64,000 nt of DNA from Thermococcus bergensis (GTDB lineage: Archaea > Methanobacteriota_B > Thermococci > Thermococcales > Thermococcaceae): contig NZ_JABFNK010000005.1 in NCBI RefSeq assembly GCF_020386975.1, forward strand, positions 248,001-312,000. The letters are read 5' to 3'. This document shows, piece after piece, positions 17,867-28,183 of the stretch. Both the position numbers and the translations under genes were made by a program. Position 1 is the first letter of the stretch. Each line of letters starts with the position of its first letter. The notes below the pieces were generated by a model. It did no database searches. It was given only the letters and a program-made list of their open reading frames with translations, and was not told the DNA's origin.

Positions 17867-18798
17867 ACCCTAGTTCCCACCACCTGTGAAGTTGTATAAT
17901 CTGTCCAGATTCACGGCCAGAATCGCCCCTAAAATCCTGACAGCTAACCCCCTCAAACTAACACTCCTGCTCGGCCTCAGAAGAAACTCAGAAAACTTCG
18001 AAAACAAAGTCTCAATCCTCCTGCGAAAGTCAGACAAGTACTTGTAAAACTTCTTCTCCTCCAGATTACTAATCTGATTCCCCCGCTTTACTGGCGTGTA
18101 AACAACGCCAAACCTCAGAAATTCCTCCTCGAGCCCCCTGCTAACATACCCCTTATCCAAAAACAGAAAACAGCCGGAAAACTCCTCAACAATCACCCAG
18201 AACTTTTCCCGGACAACACTCACATCATGCTTATTCGCCGGATCAACAGACAGTAAAGCCAGCAAATTTCCATCAGAGTAACAGGTCAGCTTGTACCCAT
18301 AGTAAAACTTTTTTTAGAGGGAACAAACCCAACTGCGGGCTTTTCAGAGATGACTTCTGAAGAACCCTCCTTATCCTTCCTGTTTTTTCTGGCCAACTCC
18401 TTGGTCTGAATGGGCTTTGAGTCCAGTATTCTAACGTATTCTCTGGCGTGTTTTTTGAATAATTCTTCCTGCGCTAGGAGCAGGAGTTTTTCGTGCCTGT
18501 TCAAGCGTTCTGTTAGTTTGTTGTACCTGATTTTGGGGAACAGCTTCATTTCTTCGATTAGGACTCTGTAAGCGTGCTTGTAAACTCCGTTAAAGTGCAA
18601 GTGTGCTAGTATTGCGAAGGTTATTAGGTCGTAGAGGCTGATTATTTCCCTGTGAGTGTTTTTCGGGTAGTGTTTGCTGATTATCGGGTAGATTTCGGAT
18701 TTTATGATCAGGATTTCCCTCTGAAAACTCAATACAACCACCAATCAATCAAAAGACTTAAGTGCTTATAACTCTAACGATCTAATGGGAACTAGGGT
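17867..18798 (-). mobile_element. IS982-family insertion sequence, copy 2
   Basis: A 932-bp element, opposite orientation to copy 1, with the same ACCCTAGTTCCCA ends. The flanking direct repeat is TTATATAT (17859-17866 and 18799-18806). It sits between the phosphohexomutase gene and the UPF0146 gene; the stop codon of the latter lies in the duplicated target. Confidence 0.93.
17870..18732 (-). CDS. IS982-family transposase read through a -1 frameshift, copy 2
   Basis: Same two-frame structure as copy 1: the A7 run (T7 at 18309-18315 on the + strand) joins both frames into 287 residues after a -1 shift. The start corresponding to the ATG of copy 1 is TTG here. Differences from copy 1 include HREIISL for RREVISL, DKEGSSEVI for EKKGSSEII and GLEEEFLRF for ELQEEFLKF. 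The copies are therefore not a very recent duplicate, yet both keep the shift site and both open frames. Confidence 0.82.
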
Positions 18799-19215
18799 TT
18801 ATATATCTTTCCCGTATGGCCTCCAGGTGTAAACGGGTAATCCATTGTAGTTTTCGAGCTTCAAAATTCTGGGCATTGAATCGAGAGAAAACGGCAAAAT
18901 GTACACAGGGGTTTTAAGCAGTTTGCCCAGTTTTAAAATTGGCTCAACGATTTCTGGGGTTGGCCGAACAGAATATATAGCAGTTGCGTTCCTGTATATC
19001 TCCAACCTCGGTGAAAAAACATCATCCACATAAGCTTCCAATCCTAATTCCTTGGCCTTTTTAACTGCCTCGGCGTTCCAATCCACAACTAAAACCTCTC
19101 TTCCGAGTTCTTTTAGCTTTAATGCTACTTTAAAGTTGAATCCAACTCCTATTTCAACGAATTTTCCCTCTGGATGTCTTTCGACTAGGAACATAGCGAG
19201 TTTCTCAAAACTCAT
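18799..19215 (-). CDS. UPF0146-family protein
   Basis: A 138-residue Rossmann-like protein (FVEIGVGFNFKVALKL, VLVVDWNAEA) matching the archaeal UPF0146 family. It looks like a small SAM- or nucleotide-binding fold but its function is unknown. There is no ribosome binding site before ATG 19215; an AACTTTTTAACC box about 30 bp upstream suggests a leaderless transcript. Its TAA stop lies in the target duplication of IS982 copy 2, but the coding sequence is unchanged. Confidence 0.8.
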   Translation of the reverse strand: MSFEKLAMFLVERHPEGKFVEIGVGFNFKVALKLKELGREVLVVDWNAEAVKKAKELGLEAYVDDVFSPRLEIYRNATAIYSVRPTPEIVEPILKLGKLLKTPVYILPFSLDSMPRILKLENYNGLPVYTWRPYGKDI

Positions 19216-19250
19216 AAAAGATACGAGAAAAAGAAAGGTTAAAAAGTTTT

Positions 19251-20369
19251 TTAGAATATTGCTTTTTTTGTTTTTTTATCGAAGGTGTGGATTTTCTTCA
19301 TGTCAAAGACAACGTCAACCTCTTCTCCCTCCCGAACTTTAGACTCAGCCGAGAACTTACCAACAAAACTCAAACCACCAACCCTCAAATGCACGACCTT
19401 CTCCCCACCAAGATTCTCAACAATATCAACCCTAGCCCTAACCATATTCTCCCCAGGAACCTTCACCTGAGCAAACAAAGCATCATAAACATCCTCCGGC
19501 CTAATACCAAAGATTACTTCTTTACCCACATAATCCAACTCCTGCAAGACCTCAAACTGGTCCGGCAGCAGTTTAAGCCTGAACTCGCCAAAGTCCAAGA
19601 AACCATCCTCTGTAACGCTGGCATCAAGGAAATTCATTGGTGGCGAGCCAATAAAACCAGCCACGAATGTGTTTGCGGGTTTGTCATAAACCTCTTCGGG
19701 AGTTCCAACTTGTTGTAGTACTCCAGCATTCATCACGGCAATCCTGTCACCCATCGTCATAGCCTCAACCTGATCGTGAGTAACGTAAATTGTAGTGACG
19801 CCAAGCTGCCTCTGCAGTTTCTTCAACTCAGCCCTCATCTTAACCCTCAACTTAGCATCCAGATTACTCAGCGGCTCGTCCATAAGGAAAACTTTAGGCC
19901 TCCTAACAATCGCCCTACCGAGAGCAACACGCTGTCTCTGACCGCCGGACAGCTCCCTCGGCTTCCTGTTGAGGAGTTCTGTCAGGCCGAGCAATTCGGC
20001 AACTTCCCTAACCCTCTGGTCAATTTCCTGCTTTGGTACTTTTCTGAGCTTTAATGGAAAAGCGATGTTGTCGTAAACAGTCATGTGGGGGTAGAGGGCG
20101 TAGCTCTGGAAGACCATGGCAATGTCCCTATCCTTTGGCGGGACGAAGATTCCTTTTTCTGGGTCAGCAACGAGTTTATCGCCAATGTAAATTTGCCCCT
20201 TGCTCGGTTCTTCTAAACCGGCAATCATCCTTAAAGTGGTAGTCTTACCACAACCACTCGGGCCGAGTAAAACCATGAATTCTCCGTCTTTAATTTCTAA
20301 ATTCATTTCTTTTACTGCTTGGAAGTCCCCAAATATTTTCCAAACATCTACAAGCCTCACACCAGCCAT
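19251..20369 (-). CDS. malK: Maltodextrin/maltose ABC transporter ATPase MalK
   Basis: A 372-residue ABC ATPase very similar to the structurally known Thermococcus litoralis MalK, which is the same length. Walker A is GPSGCGKTTT, the signature LSGGQRQRVALGRA and Walker B VFLMDEPLSN. The C-terminal OB/TOBE regulatory domain follows from about residue 240. The ATG at 20369 is preceded by GAGGTGATTCCT; the upstream in-frame GTG is part of that ribosome binding site. It is the last gene of the mdxEFG-apu-malK cluster and energises MdxF/MdxG. Confidence 0.93.
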   Translation of the reverse strand: MAGVRLVDVWKIFGDFQAVKEMNLEIKDGEFMVLLGPSGCGKTTTLRMIAGLEEPSKGQIYIGDKLVADPEKGIFVPPKDRDIAMVFQSYALYPHMTVYDNIAFPLKLRKVPKQEIDQRVREVAELLGLTELLNRKPRELSGGQRQRVALGRAIVRRPKVFLMDEPLSNLDAKLRVKMRAELKKLQRQLGVTTIYVTHDQVEAMTMGDRIAVMNAGVLQQVGTPEEVYDKPANTFVAGFIGSPPMNFLDASVTEDGFLDFGEFRLKLLPDQFEVLQELDYVGKEVIFGIRPEDVYDALFAQVKVPGENMVRARVDIVENLGGEKVVHLRVGGLSFVGKFSAESKVREGEEVDVVFDMKKIHTFDKKTKKAIF

Positions 20370-20430
20370 AGGAATCACCTCTTGATTTCAATTTTTCGCT
20401 ACTTTAAAAATAAATAATAAGGAAAGAAAG

Positions 20431-23400
20431 TTACTCCATTTTTCTCCTTAGCAGCAGTGGGATTAACGCTAGTCCTACGAGTGCTGCTGGACCACAGATT
20501 CCTCCGGTTTCTGTTGGGCTTGGGGAGGAAGTTGGGGTTGATGAAGTTGTTGGGCTTGAGGTTGTCGAGGTTGGAGAGGTCTCGCTTGGTGTTGGGCTTT
20601 CGGTTTTAGTGGGGGTTTCACTTTCGACGGGTTTTTCTTCAACTCCAAAGAGCGGTATCATTTTTACTGTTGCTCTCTTTCCACTTTCTGCATCATAACT
20701 GCTCAGTTGTTCTTCCTGAGTTGGTTTAAATCCTTCTGGGACTAGGAGATCATACACTCTAGGCGCTACACCAGCAACAACTGCGTTAACATCAGCTCCT
20801 CCGCCCTTCCACTCCTCTGCCTCAACTGCAACTGGTCTCCACTTGTCTGGACCATAACCGTCTTGAGAACCAACAAGAACTGCTCCGTAGAGACCATAGT
20901 CTTCGTTTATTTCAATGTACTTCTTTGGAACTTCAACAATTATTGCATTCTTTGTCGGATCTGCAGAGATTTTCATTTCTCCTTGATAGCTTGTTCCATC
21001 GGGGAGAACAATTATGTTTCCATAGTCCCAACCAGCAACTCTAATCGCTAGATCCCATGGGTGCTCCGGGTCTAAATCAACGTTGCTTCCTGGCCCATCT
21101 GGGAACATCTTAATTGCCGAGGAGTTTCCACCATCCTTGAAGTCGAGGTAGACTTCGATTATCTGTAAGCTGAAGCCATTGGGTCCATTCCATGGGTTGC
21201 CCCCCAGATCTGCGAAGTAAAACTCCAAAGTATATGTTTCACCACTATCAAGCATCCTGAACTTCAGAAGATCCAGGTGTCCTGGCACAAAGACTTTGTT
21301 TGTGGCGTAAGTGTAGCTTCCTGGACCATGGTCGTCTCCCTGTGGGTCAGTAGCCTCTATTATTACATTGGTTGCTGTTGTTACGGGGATCATTTTTACT
21401 GTTGCTCTCTTTCCACTTTCTGCATCATAACTGCTTAGTTGTTCCTCCTGAGTTGGCTTAAATCCTTCTGGAACTAGAAGGTCGTAGACTCTTGGGGCAA
21501 CTCCAGCTATAACTGCGTCAGCTGGAGCTCCTCCACCTTTCCATTCCTCAGCCTCAACCGCGACAGGCCTCCACTTGTCCGGGCCATAACCATCTTGAGA
21601 ACCAACAAGCACGGCCATATAATCCGGCACCTTTGGAAGGTACTTCTTTGGAACTTCTACCACAATGGCGTTTCTAGCCGGATCTGCAGAGATTTTCATC
21701 TCGCCCTGATACCTCGTTCCATCTGAGAGTACAACTATGTTTCCGTAATCCCAACCGGCAACTCTAATCGCTAGATCCCATGGGTGCTCCGGGTCGAGGT
21801 CTACATTGCTTCCAGGCCCGTCGGGGAACATCTTAATTGCCGAAGTGTTGCCTCCTTCTTTGAAGTCGAAATATGCCTCAATTATCTGCAAGCTGAAGCC
21901 ATTAGGCCCATTCCAGGGATTGCCGCCAAGATCCTTGAAGTAGTACTCAAATACATATGAATTTGGTTTCTCGAGAACTCTCACTTTGAGCAAGTCCAGG
22001 TGTCCAGGAACGAAAACCTTGTTAGTGGGATAAGTGTAGCTTCCAAGACCATAATCATCTCCTTCAACATCCTGAATTTCTGCAACCACAACTCCTTCCA
22101 CCTGCTTTGGAAGTTTTACTTGGATTGGAGTGGTTATTACTTCGAGTTCTCCTTTATCGTCAACTGTTGAAACTGCGAAGTAGAAGTCGGAGGGACTGTC
22201 CAGATAATCGAATGGGACTATGACTTCAACCCCGCTTTCTGTTTCTTTTATGTTCACTTCCCCGGTCTTTTCATATGCTTCGTAATCAATTGCCTTGTAG
22301 ATTTCAGCTTTTCCATCCTTTACGACTATGTGCGTGGTTATCATAAGCCCAACGCTGTCTTTGCTGAACGGGAAGATATCGTACCTAAGCCCACTGGGCT
22401 TATTCTGTAGGAGTGTGAACGTGTTACCCACGACCTTTCCTGGTTCAAAGATGCTTATTTCGAACTCTTTTGTAGTTTTAACAACAAAGTGAAGTCCTTC
22501 CTCATTAAAGTACAGCTCTACGCCATCTGCAAGTGGTGACAAGCTTGACCAAGTCTTTTTCTCCCCTTCCTGTACTCCTGTTAGTTCCCTTGTTACATAC
22601 GGCTCCCCATTGGGGAAGTAGTTTCCGAAGAGATAGCTTGGGATTTCCAGACCGGCGAACTTGTACATCTCGTAGAGATAGGCCTTGAGGTATCGGTCGA
22701 ATGTATAATCCTGTCCGCTGTCTTGGTCGCTTCCATACCACCAGAACCAGTCACTTGCCTCTGCCCTTAAAAGATACTCGTATGCAGTGTCCCAGTCGGC
22801 AACTTTATCTTTGTTCTCAAATAGTGCTTTCCTTCCCAGGTAGAGCCAGTACCATCCAAGGTTCTCCTGCGGCTCGCCAATCCATGTTGAGAGTGTTCCG
22901 TCAATCCAGCTGGACTCGGGCCACTGCATATTCTCTTCAACGCCAACGATGTCATAAAGCTCGCCGAGGCTTTGAGCCGTTAACAGGGCATTGACTTTCT
23001 CCTCTGTTGTAAAATCAAGCCTCTTCATGAGCTTTGGAGTAAGTTTGTTGGCCTTGTCGCCATACATCTGGATGTACTCGCTTGGAGTTACCGTCCTTAT
23101 TAGGCCCTGCTTTTGAAGTTCGGTTAGCTTCTTGTACAGCTCCTCAAGGAATATTTTGCCATCAAATGGATAGTGCTCCCATGGGTTCTCTCCATCGAGG
23201 GTTACTACATAAACTAGGCTCCCATCGTAGTTCTCTTTTTGTATCCTGAGGAGTTCGTTTACAAAATCCTCAACGGCTTGGTATTGGTTCATGCCTGAAT
23301 ACCTAAACCCAACTCTGTCACTTAAGTCGTGGTTTCTTGGGAAGAGGTAGATTTTCTTACCGTTAAATTCAGCCACCCAAGGCTTGTAATAGTTTTCAAC

Positions 23401-24447
23401 TGTGTTTGGGATTCCAAGGATATCGAGAACCATTTGATCTGTCATTACCCATTTCCATCCGTTGTTTGCCAGTATTTCGAGGGTCTTATCATTTAACGCG
23501 CTCTCCGCAGCCCATCCGCCCTGGGGTTCAACTCTGTTATCTCCAAGATACTCCTTGTAGAGCTCGTGGGCTTTCTTTACGTGAGCATCAAAATCCTCAT
23601 ACCATCCAAAGTCGTTGAGCAGTGGCCCAATTGGATGAGCATAAGGAACTACAGTAACTTCGACATTTCCATTTCCAAGGAGGTAGTTTATTTTTTCGTG
23701 TTCTTCAAACGTGTGATTAAGAAGCCACATCTGGTGCTTTAGCACGGTTGCCACGTCTTCTCTTGTGTAGCCCCCAACATCCACTTTGTCGTAAAGTACC
23801 TTAAGCTCGGGGGTGTTGATTATGTAGTTATAGTCAGTCCAAGCCAAGTTGAACAGGACAGCCAAGTCAATGTAATCCTGCTCTGTGAATTCACTCGTTA
23901 TCTTTACTTTTTGCTCATTTAAAGGCAGGTTTGCATACTTTTTAAACGCACTTTCTCTTTTGTCCTTGAGTTCTGTGTATCTCTTCCACTGCTTTCTGTA
24001 GGGATTGCCGTTTTCGTCTGCAACGGGCTCTCCATTCCACGGGATTGTGTGGTCAAAAAATCCTCCTGGGGCTTGTAGCATAAACCATTTGTCTTCAAGT
24101 GTTAGTGGTTCTCCAGTTGCTATTTTCTCCGTGACTATCTGGTAGGTATCTTTTTTGCCGTTCATGTAGTCCGCAAGCTGGGCAATTAGAGAACCTGACA
24201 AGTCTATAGCAACATGTACATCCGGGTATTTGCTAAGATAGTTTGCCATCTTCCAATAGTTGTTTGCTGCATGCAGTCTAACCCATGGGCGGGTGTAGAT
24301 ATCTTGGATTGGATCGTAGTAGTATGGCTGGTGCTGATGCCATACAATAACAACGTTTAATGGTTTGGGCGTCTCTGCCTTTACTCCAGCTCCAGCAGTG
24401 CTTAAAAGAACCAAAAATACAAAAAACAATGCTAGACCTTTTTTCAT
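20431..24447 (-). CDS. apu: Secreted GH57 amylopullulanase with CGP-CTERM tail
   Basis: A 1338-residue extracellular type II pullulanase (alpha-1,4 and alpha-1,6 cleavage, by family). Signal peptide at residues 1-24. GH57 motifs: HQHQPYY at 37-43, the predicted nucleophile Glu315 in GGWAAESALN and the acid/base Asp418 in VTLDGENPW. The C-terminal half has two tandem copies of a roughly 240-residue DOMON/glucodextranase-like domain, almost identical in parts. Then come a Ser/Thr/Pro-rich linker, GGICGPAALV, a hydrophobic helix and RRKME, which is the Thermococcales CGP-CTERM surface-sorting signal. ATG 24447 follows GAGGTGGGGAAAT. Confidence 0.95.
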   Translation of the reverse strand: MKKGLALFFVFLVLLSTAGAGVKAETPKPLNVVIVWHQHQPYYYDPIQDIYTRPWVRLHAANNYWKMANYLSKYPDVHVAIDLSGSLIAQLADYMNGKKDTYQIVTEKIATGEPLTLEDKWFMLQAPGGFFDHTIPWNGEPVADENGNPYRKQWKRYTELKDKRESAFKKYANLPLNEQKVKITSEFTEQDYIDLAVLFNLAWTDYNYIINTPELKVLYDKVDVGGYTREDVATVLKHQMWLLNHTFEEHEKINYLLGNGNVEVTVVPYAHPIGPLLNDFGWYEDFDAHVKKAHELYKEYLGDNRVEPQGGWAAESALNDKTLEILANNGWKWVMTDQMVLDILGIPNTVENYYKPWVAEFNGKKIYLFPRNHDLSDRVGFRYSGMNQYQAVEDFVNELLRIQKENYDGSLVYVVTLDGENPWEHYPFDGKIFLEELYKKLTELQKQGLIRTVTPSEYIQMYGDKANKLTPKLMKRLDFTTEEKVNALLTAQSLGELYDIVGVEENMQWPESSWIDGTLSTWIGEPQENLGWYWLYLGRKALFENKDKVADWDTAYEYLLRAEASDWFWWYGSDQDSGQDYTFDRYLKAYLYEMYKFAGLEIPSYLFGNYFPNGEPYVTRELTGVQEGEKKTWSSLSPLADGVELYFNEEGLHFVVKTTKEFEISIFEPGKVVGNTFTLLQNKPSGLRYDIFPFSKDSVGLMITTHIVVKDGKAEIYKAIDYEAYEKTGEVNIKETESGVEVIVPFDYLDSPSDFYFAVSTVDDKGELEVITTPIQVKLPKQVEGVVVAEIQDVEGDDYGLGSYTYPTNKVFVPGHLDLLKVRVLEKPNSYVFEYYFKDLGGNPWNGPNGFSLQIIEAYFDFKEGGNTSAIKMFPDGPGSNVDLDPEHPWDLAIRVAGWDYGNIVVLSDGTRYQGEMKISADPARNAIVVEVPKKYLPKVPDYMAVLVGSQDGYGPDKWRPVAVEAEEWKGGGAPADAVIAGVAPRVYDLLVPEGFKPTQEEQLSSYDAESGKRATVKMIPVTTATNVIIEATDPQGDDHGPGSYTYATNKVFVPGHLDLLKFRMLDSGETYTLEFYFADLGGNPWNGPNGFSLQIIEVYLDFKDGGNSSAIKMFPDGPGSNVDLDPEHPWDLAIRVAGWDYGNIIVLPDGTSYQGEMKISADPTKNAIIVEVPKKYIEINEDYGLYGAVLVGSQDGYGPDKWRPVAVEAEEWKGGGADVNAVVAGVAPRVYDLLVPEGFKPTQEEQLSSYDAESGKRATVKMIPLFGVEEKPVESETPTKTESPTPSETSPTSTTSSPTTSSTPTSSPSPTETGGICGPAALVGLALIPLLLRRKME

Positions 24448-24458
24448 ATTTCCCCACC

Positions 24459-25802
24459 TCACTCTTTTAATCCTCCAAGAGTAAGTCCACTCCTTACGTA
24501 GTTTTGGGCTAAGAGGAACATGATAAAGACCGGCAATGCGAATATCAAAGCGGCTGCGGCAAATTGATTCCACGAAATAGACCTCAAGTTCGCGAGCATT
24601 GTGTAGAGCCAGACAGTCAATGGATAGTTCTCCTGGTTGAGGAGCAGGTTCGCAAGTATAAGCTCCGTCCAACCCCCAATGAATGCGAATATTGCCACTG
24701 TAGCTAGCCCGGGGAGGGACATTGGGATAAGCACGTGTCTTATAATTTGCAGGTATCCTGCACCGTCTACCAGCGCTGCTTCATCGAAATCTGGAGGGAT
24801 TGAGTCCAGATAAGACTTCAAAAGCCACGTGTTGAAAGGTACTGCACCAGCCGCATAGATTACTGGCAAGACAAAGATGTTGTTGGTTAGGTGGAGCTTT
24901 ACCAGCATACCATACAGCGCAACTAATCCTGCTATTCCTAATCCTCCCGAAACCTGGGTGAACATCAAGTAAAAGTAGAGAACGTGTTCTCTTCCGAAGA
25001 ACTTGAGCCTTGAAAATGCATATGCTGAAGGTATTACAAATATGAGGGTCAGGATAACGGTAAGAGTGGCTATCAGCAGGCTTCTCTTCATGTAATCTGG
25101 GACCTCTCCACCCACCTTTGCTAGGCGAATAAATGCAAAGTCAGTTGCAGTGAATGTTGCTTCCTCCGCTGAGATTATTCCTCCCTCTTTTATCTCCATT
25201 TCTACGTTCTGGGCTTCGTAGGTATTTTCATCGATCTTGGTGAACCCTGAGAGGTCTAAGGGCACTTCATCCGGGGAACTAACTTTTACTATTATTCTCT
25301 GTGCAGAGACCTTGAGGTTCTTGACACCGCCAGTACTTTCAACTTGCTTAGCACTTAGTTTTATTAGTTCACCTCTGACAATAATTTGAGTGCCATCTGC
25401 TTCTTGTCTCTCCTCTCCACCTTCTCTTTCGAGTACTTGTGCGTCTATTAGTGTAAACCTACTCGAATAACTCCCTACAATCGTAACCTCATGAAGTTCT
25501 ATCTCATATCTGTTCAGGGAGTCCTTTATAGTGCCGTCTTTAGCATTTATTTCAAAGTCTGTTGTTTTTATAAGCCCCTCTGTATGGCCAATGAGCAAAT
25601 CCTTGTAATTGGAGAGAGTAACCTTGTCTGGTATTAGGTCAATTTCAGTGGTTGCAAGAGCCCCTGATGGTTTAATGGAAAGCATTGCCATGTAATAAAC
25701 GGGGAAGAGTAAGATTCCCACAACAAAAAGTGCCAACAAAGTCAGTGCAAATGACTTTAACAGCTCATCCTTTCGCTTTGGCAGTTCAATTTTAAGCTTC
25801 AT
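24459..25802 (-). CDS. mdxG: Maltodextrin ABC transporter permease MdxG with long extracytoplasmic insertion
   Basis: A 447-residue MalG-type permease. The N-terminal helix is followed by about 170 residues of polar, beta-rich sequence (roughly residues 45-215) before the second membrane segment. Classic MalG proteins are near 280 residues and lack this. The EAA loop is DEAALVDGAGYLQII. ATGA overlaps the mdxF stop. The insertion is on the external side by topology, where it could contact MdxE or substrate, as the P2 loop of E. coli MalF does (inference). Confidence 0.9.
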   Translation of the reverse strand: MKLKIELPKRKDELLKSFALTLLALFVVGILLFPVYYMAMLSIKPSGALATTEIDLIPDKVTLSNYKDLLIGHTEGLIKTTDFEINAKDGTIKDSLNRYEIELHEVTIVGSYSSRFTLIDAQVLEREGGEERQEADGTQIIVRGELIKLSAKQVESTGGVKNLKVSAQRIIVKVSSPDEVPLDLSGFTKIDENTYEAQNVEMEIKEGGIISAEEATFTATDFAFIRLAKVGGEVPDYMKRSLLIATLTVILTLIFVIPSAYAFSRLKFFGREHVLYFYLMFTQVSGGLGIAGLVALYGMLVKLHLTNNIFVLPVIYAAGAVPFNTWLLKSYLDSIPPDFDEAALVDGAGYLQIIRHVLIPMSLPGLATVAIFAFIGGWTELILANLLLNQENYPLTVWLYTMLANLRSISWNQFAAAALIFALPVFIMFLLAQNYVRSGLTLGGLKE

Positions 25803-26701
25803 CCCTTAACCCCCTCCTGCAGTCTCGTTATTCTCATGTTGACGAACATGTAAACTGCAAGGACTATTGTTGCTATGAGCAAAATAGCCGCTGCCCTTCC
25901 GTAGTGAGGGACTGAACTGCCGAACGCTTTTCTATATCCGTAGAGGAGCAGGAACCTATCCTCAAACAGCCCTGCATTGTATATAAACGGAACAAGGAAA
26001 TACTGAAAGCTTGCCGCAGAAGTTAGGATTGTGGCAAAAGCTATGGGTTTACTTACAATTGGAATAACTACTTTTGTCAATCTCTGCCAGTAATTTGCTC
26101 CGTCTATAATTGCAGCTTCAATTAGGGTATCTGGAACACTCTGGAGAGCTGAGGTTATTACCGTCATCATAAATGGGTAAGCGAGCCATACTTCAATTAT
26201 GTTCAAAGCAACAAAGCCCCAAGTTACGCTTGTCATCCAGTCTGGTGGGTTTGTTACTCCCAGATTTTTCAACATTATATTAATCGGACCCACAACAGGA
26301 TCAAACATAAAACGCCATACCATTACGGAAAAAAGCAGAGGCAACGCCCATGGAATTATCAAAAGTGCCCTATAAAAGAATTTGCCCTTTACGTATTTAT
26401 TGTTATAAAGAACACTCAAAAGAATTCCAACAATAACTTTCAAACTCACACTGGTCGCCACAAAAATCCATGTCCAGACAAAAGCAGATCTGAACTTTGG
26501 ATCGCTTAACGCCCATTTAAAGTTTTCCAGCCCGACAAACCTCAACGGTTCGGCAGTAGGAGCTTGTATTGGGAAGTTGCCCAACTTAGCGTTTGTGAAT
26601 GCAATGTAAACGGAGTACAGTATTGGGTAGATGTTAAAAAACAGGAACGCTATCATACCGGGCAATATCAGGGCAAGAGCGGCTATTGTTCTTTTATCCA
26701 T
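25799..26701 (-). CDS. mdxF: Maltodextrin ABC transporter permease MdxF
   Basis: A 300-residue MalF-type permease with six predicted membrane segments and the EAA loop IEAAIIDGANYWQRL that docks on the MalK ATPase. ATG 26701 follows GGGGGTGAGTGA. It overlaps mdxG by 4 bp. MalF-type proteins often carry the large periplasmic loop; here that loop is absent and the partner MdxG has one instead. Confidence 0.9.
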   Translation of the reverse strand: MDKRTIAALALILPGMIAFLFFNIYPILYSVYIAFTNAKLGNFPIQAPTAEPLRFVGLENFKWALSDPKFRSAFVWTWIFVATSVSLKVIVGILLSVLYNNKYVKGKFFYRALLIIPWALPLLFSVMVWRFMFDPVVGPINIMLKNLGVTNPPDWMTSVTWGFVALNIIEVWLAYPFMMTVITSALQSVPDTLIEAAIIDGANYWQRLTKVVIPIVSKPIAFATILTSAASFQYFLVPFIYNAGLFEDRFLLLYGYRKAFGSSVPHYGRAAAILLIATIVLAVYMFVNMRITRLQEGVKG

Positions 26702-26724
26702 TCACTCACCCCCGAGAACTAGAA

Positions 26725-26748
26725 GTAGAAAGAAAAAGAAGAAAAATC
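26725..26748 (-). terminator. Partial T-rich terminator between mdxE and mdxF
   Basis: On the - strand the run TTTTTCTTCTTTTTCTTTCT follows the mdxE stop. It could terminate part of the transcripts, leaving more mdxE than permease mRNA, as is usual for binding-protein operons. Confidence 0.4.
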
Positions 26749-26750
26749 AG

Positions 26751-28064
<1,314 letters not shown>

Positions 28065-28092
28065 TCACCTCAGTTGAAGATTTCAAATTTAG

Positions 28093-28109
28093 TATCATCT
28101 CCAGTGATA
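28093..28109 (-). promoter_or_regulatory. TGM operator (Tgr/TrmBL1 site) at the mdxE promoter
   Basis: TATCAT-CTCCA-GTGATA matches the Thermococcales Glycolytic Motif TATCAC-N5-GTGATA with one mismatch. On the - strand it directly overlaps the downstream edge of a TATATATA box (28107-28114) with an AAGG BRE. Location at or downstream of TATA is the arrangement in which Tgr acts as a sugar-relieved repressor. Confidence 0.85.
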
Positions 28110-28183
28110 TATATACCTTACGCTTTGATGCTCATGGAATAGCGGGTGTTCTAAATGAGACACTGATGAAAAAATTTAGGATT

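Noticed and set aside
22505-22994. Several open frames within the amylopullulanase gene on both strands
   Set aside because: All are out-of-frame shadows of a strongly supported GH57 gene.
24448-24672. 75-residue N-terminal extension of the amylopullulanase frame
   Set aside because: It overlaps the mdxG coding region, lacks a ribosome binding site and would bury the clear signal peptide at ATG 24447.
28110-28183. ATGAGACACTGATGA-like motif near the GH13 stop
   Set aside because: Only partial C/D-like boxes without guide spacing or stem.
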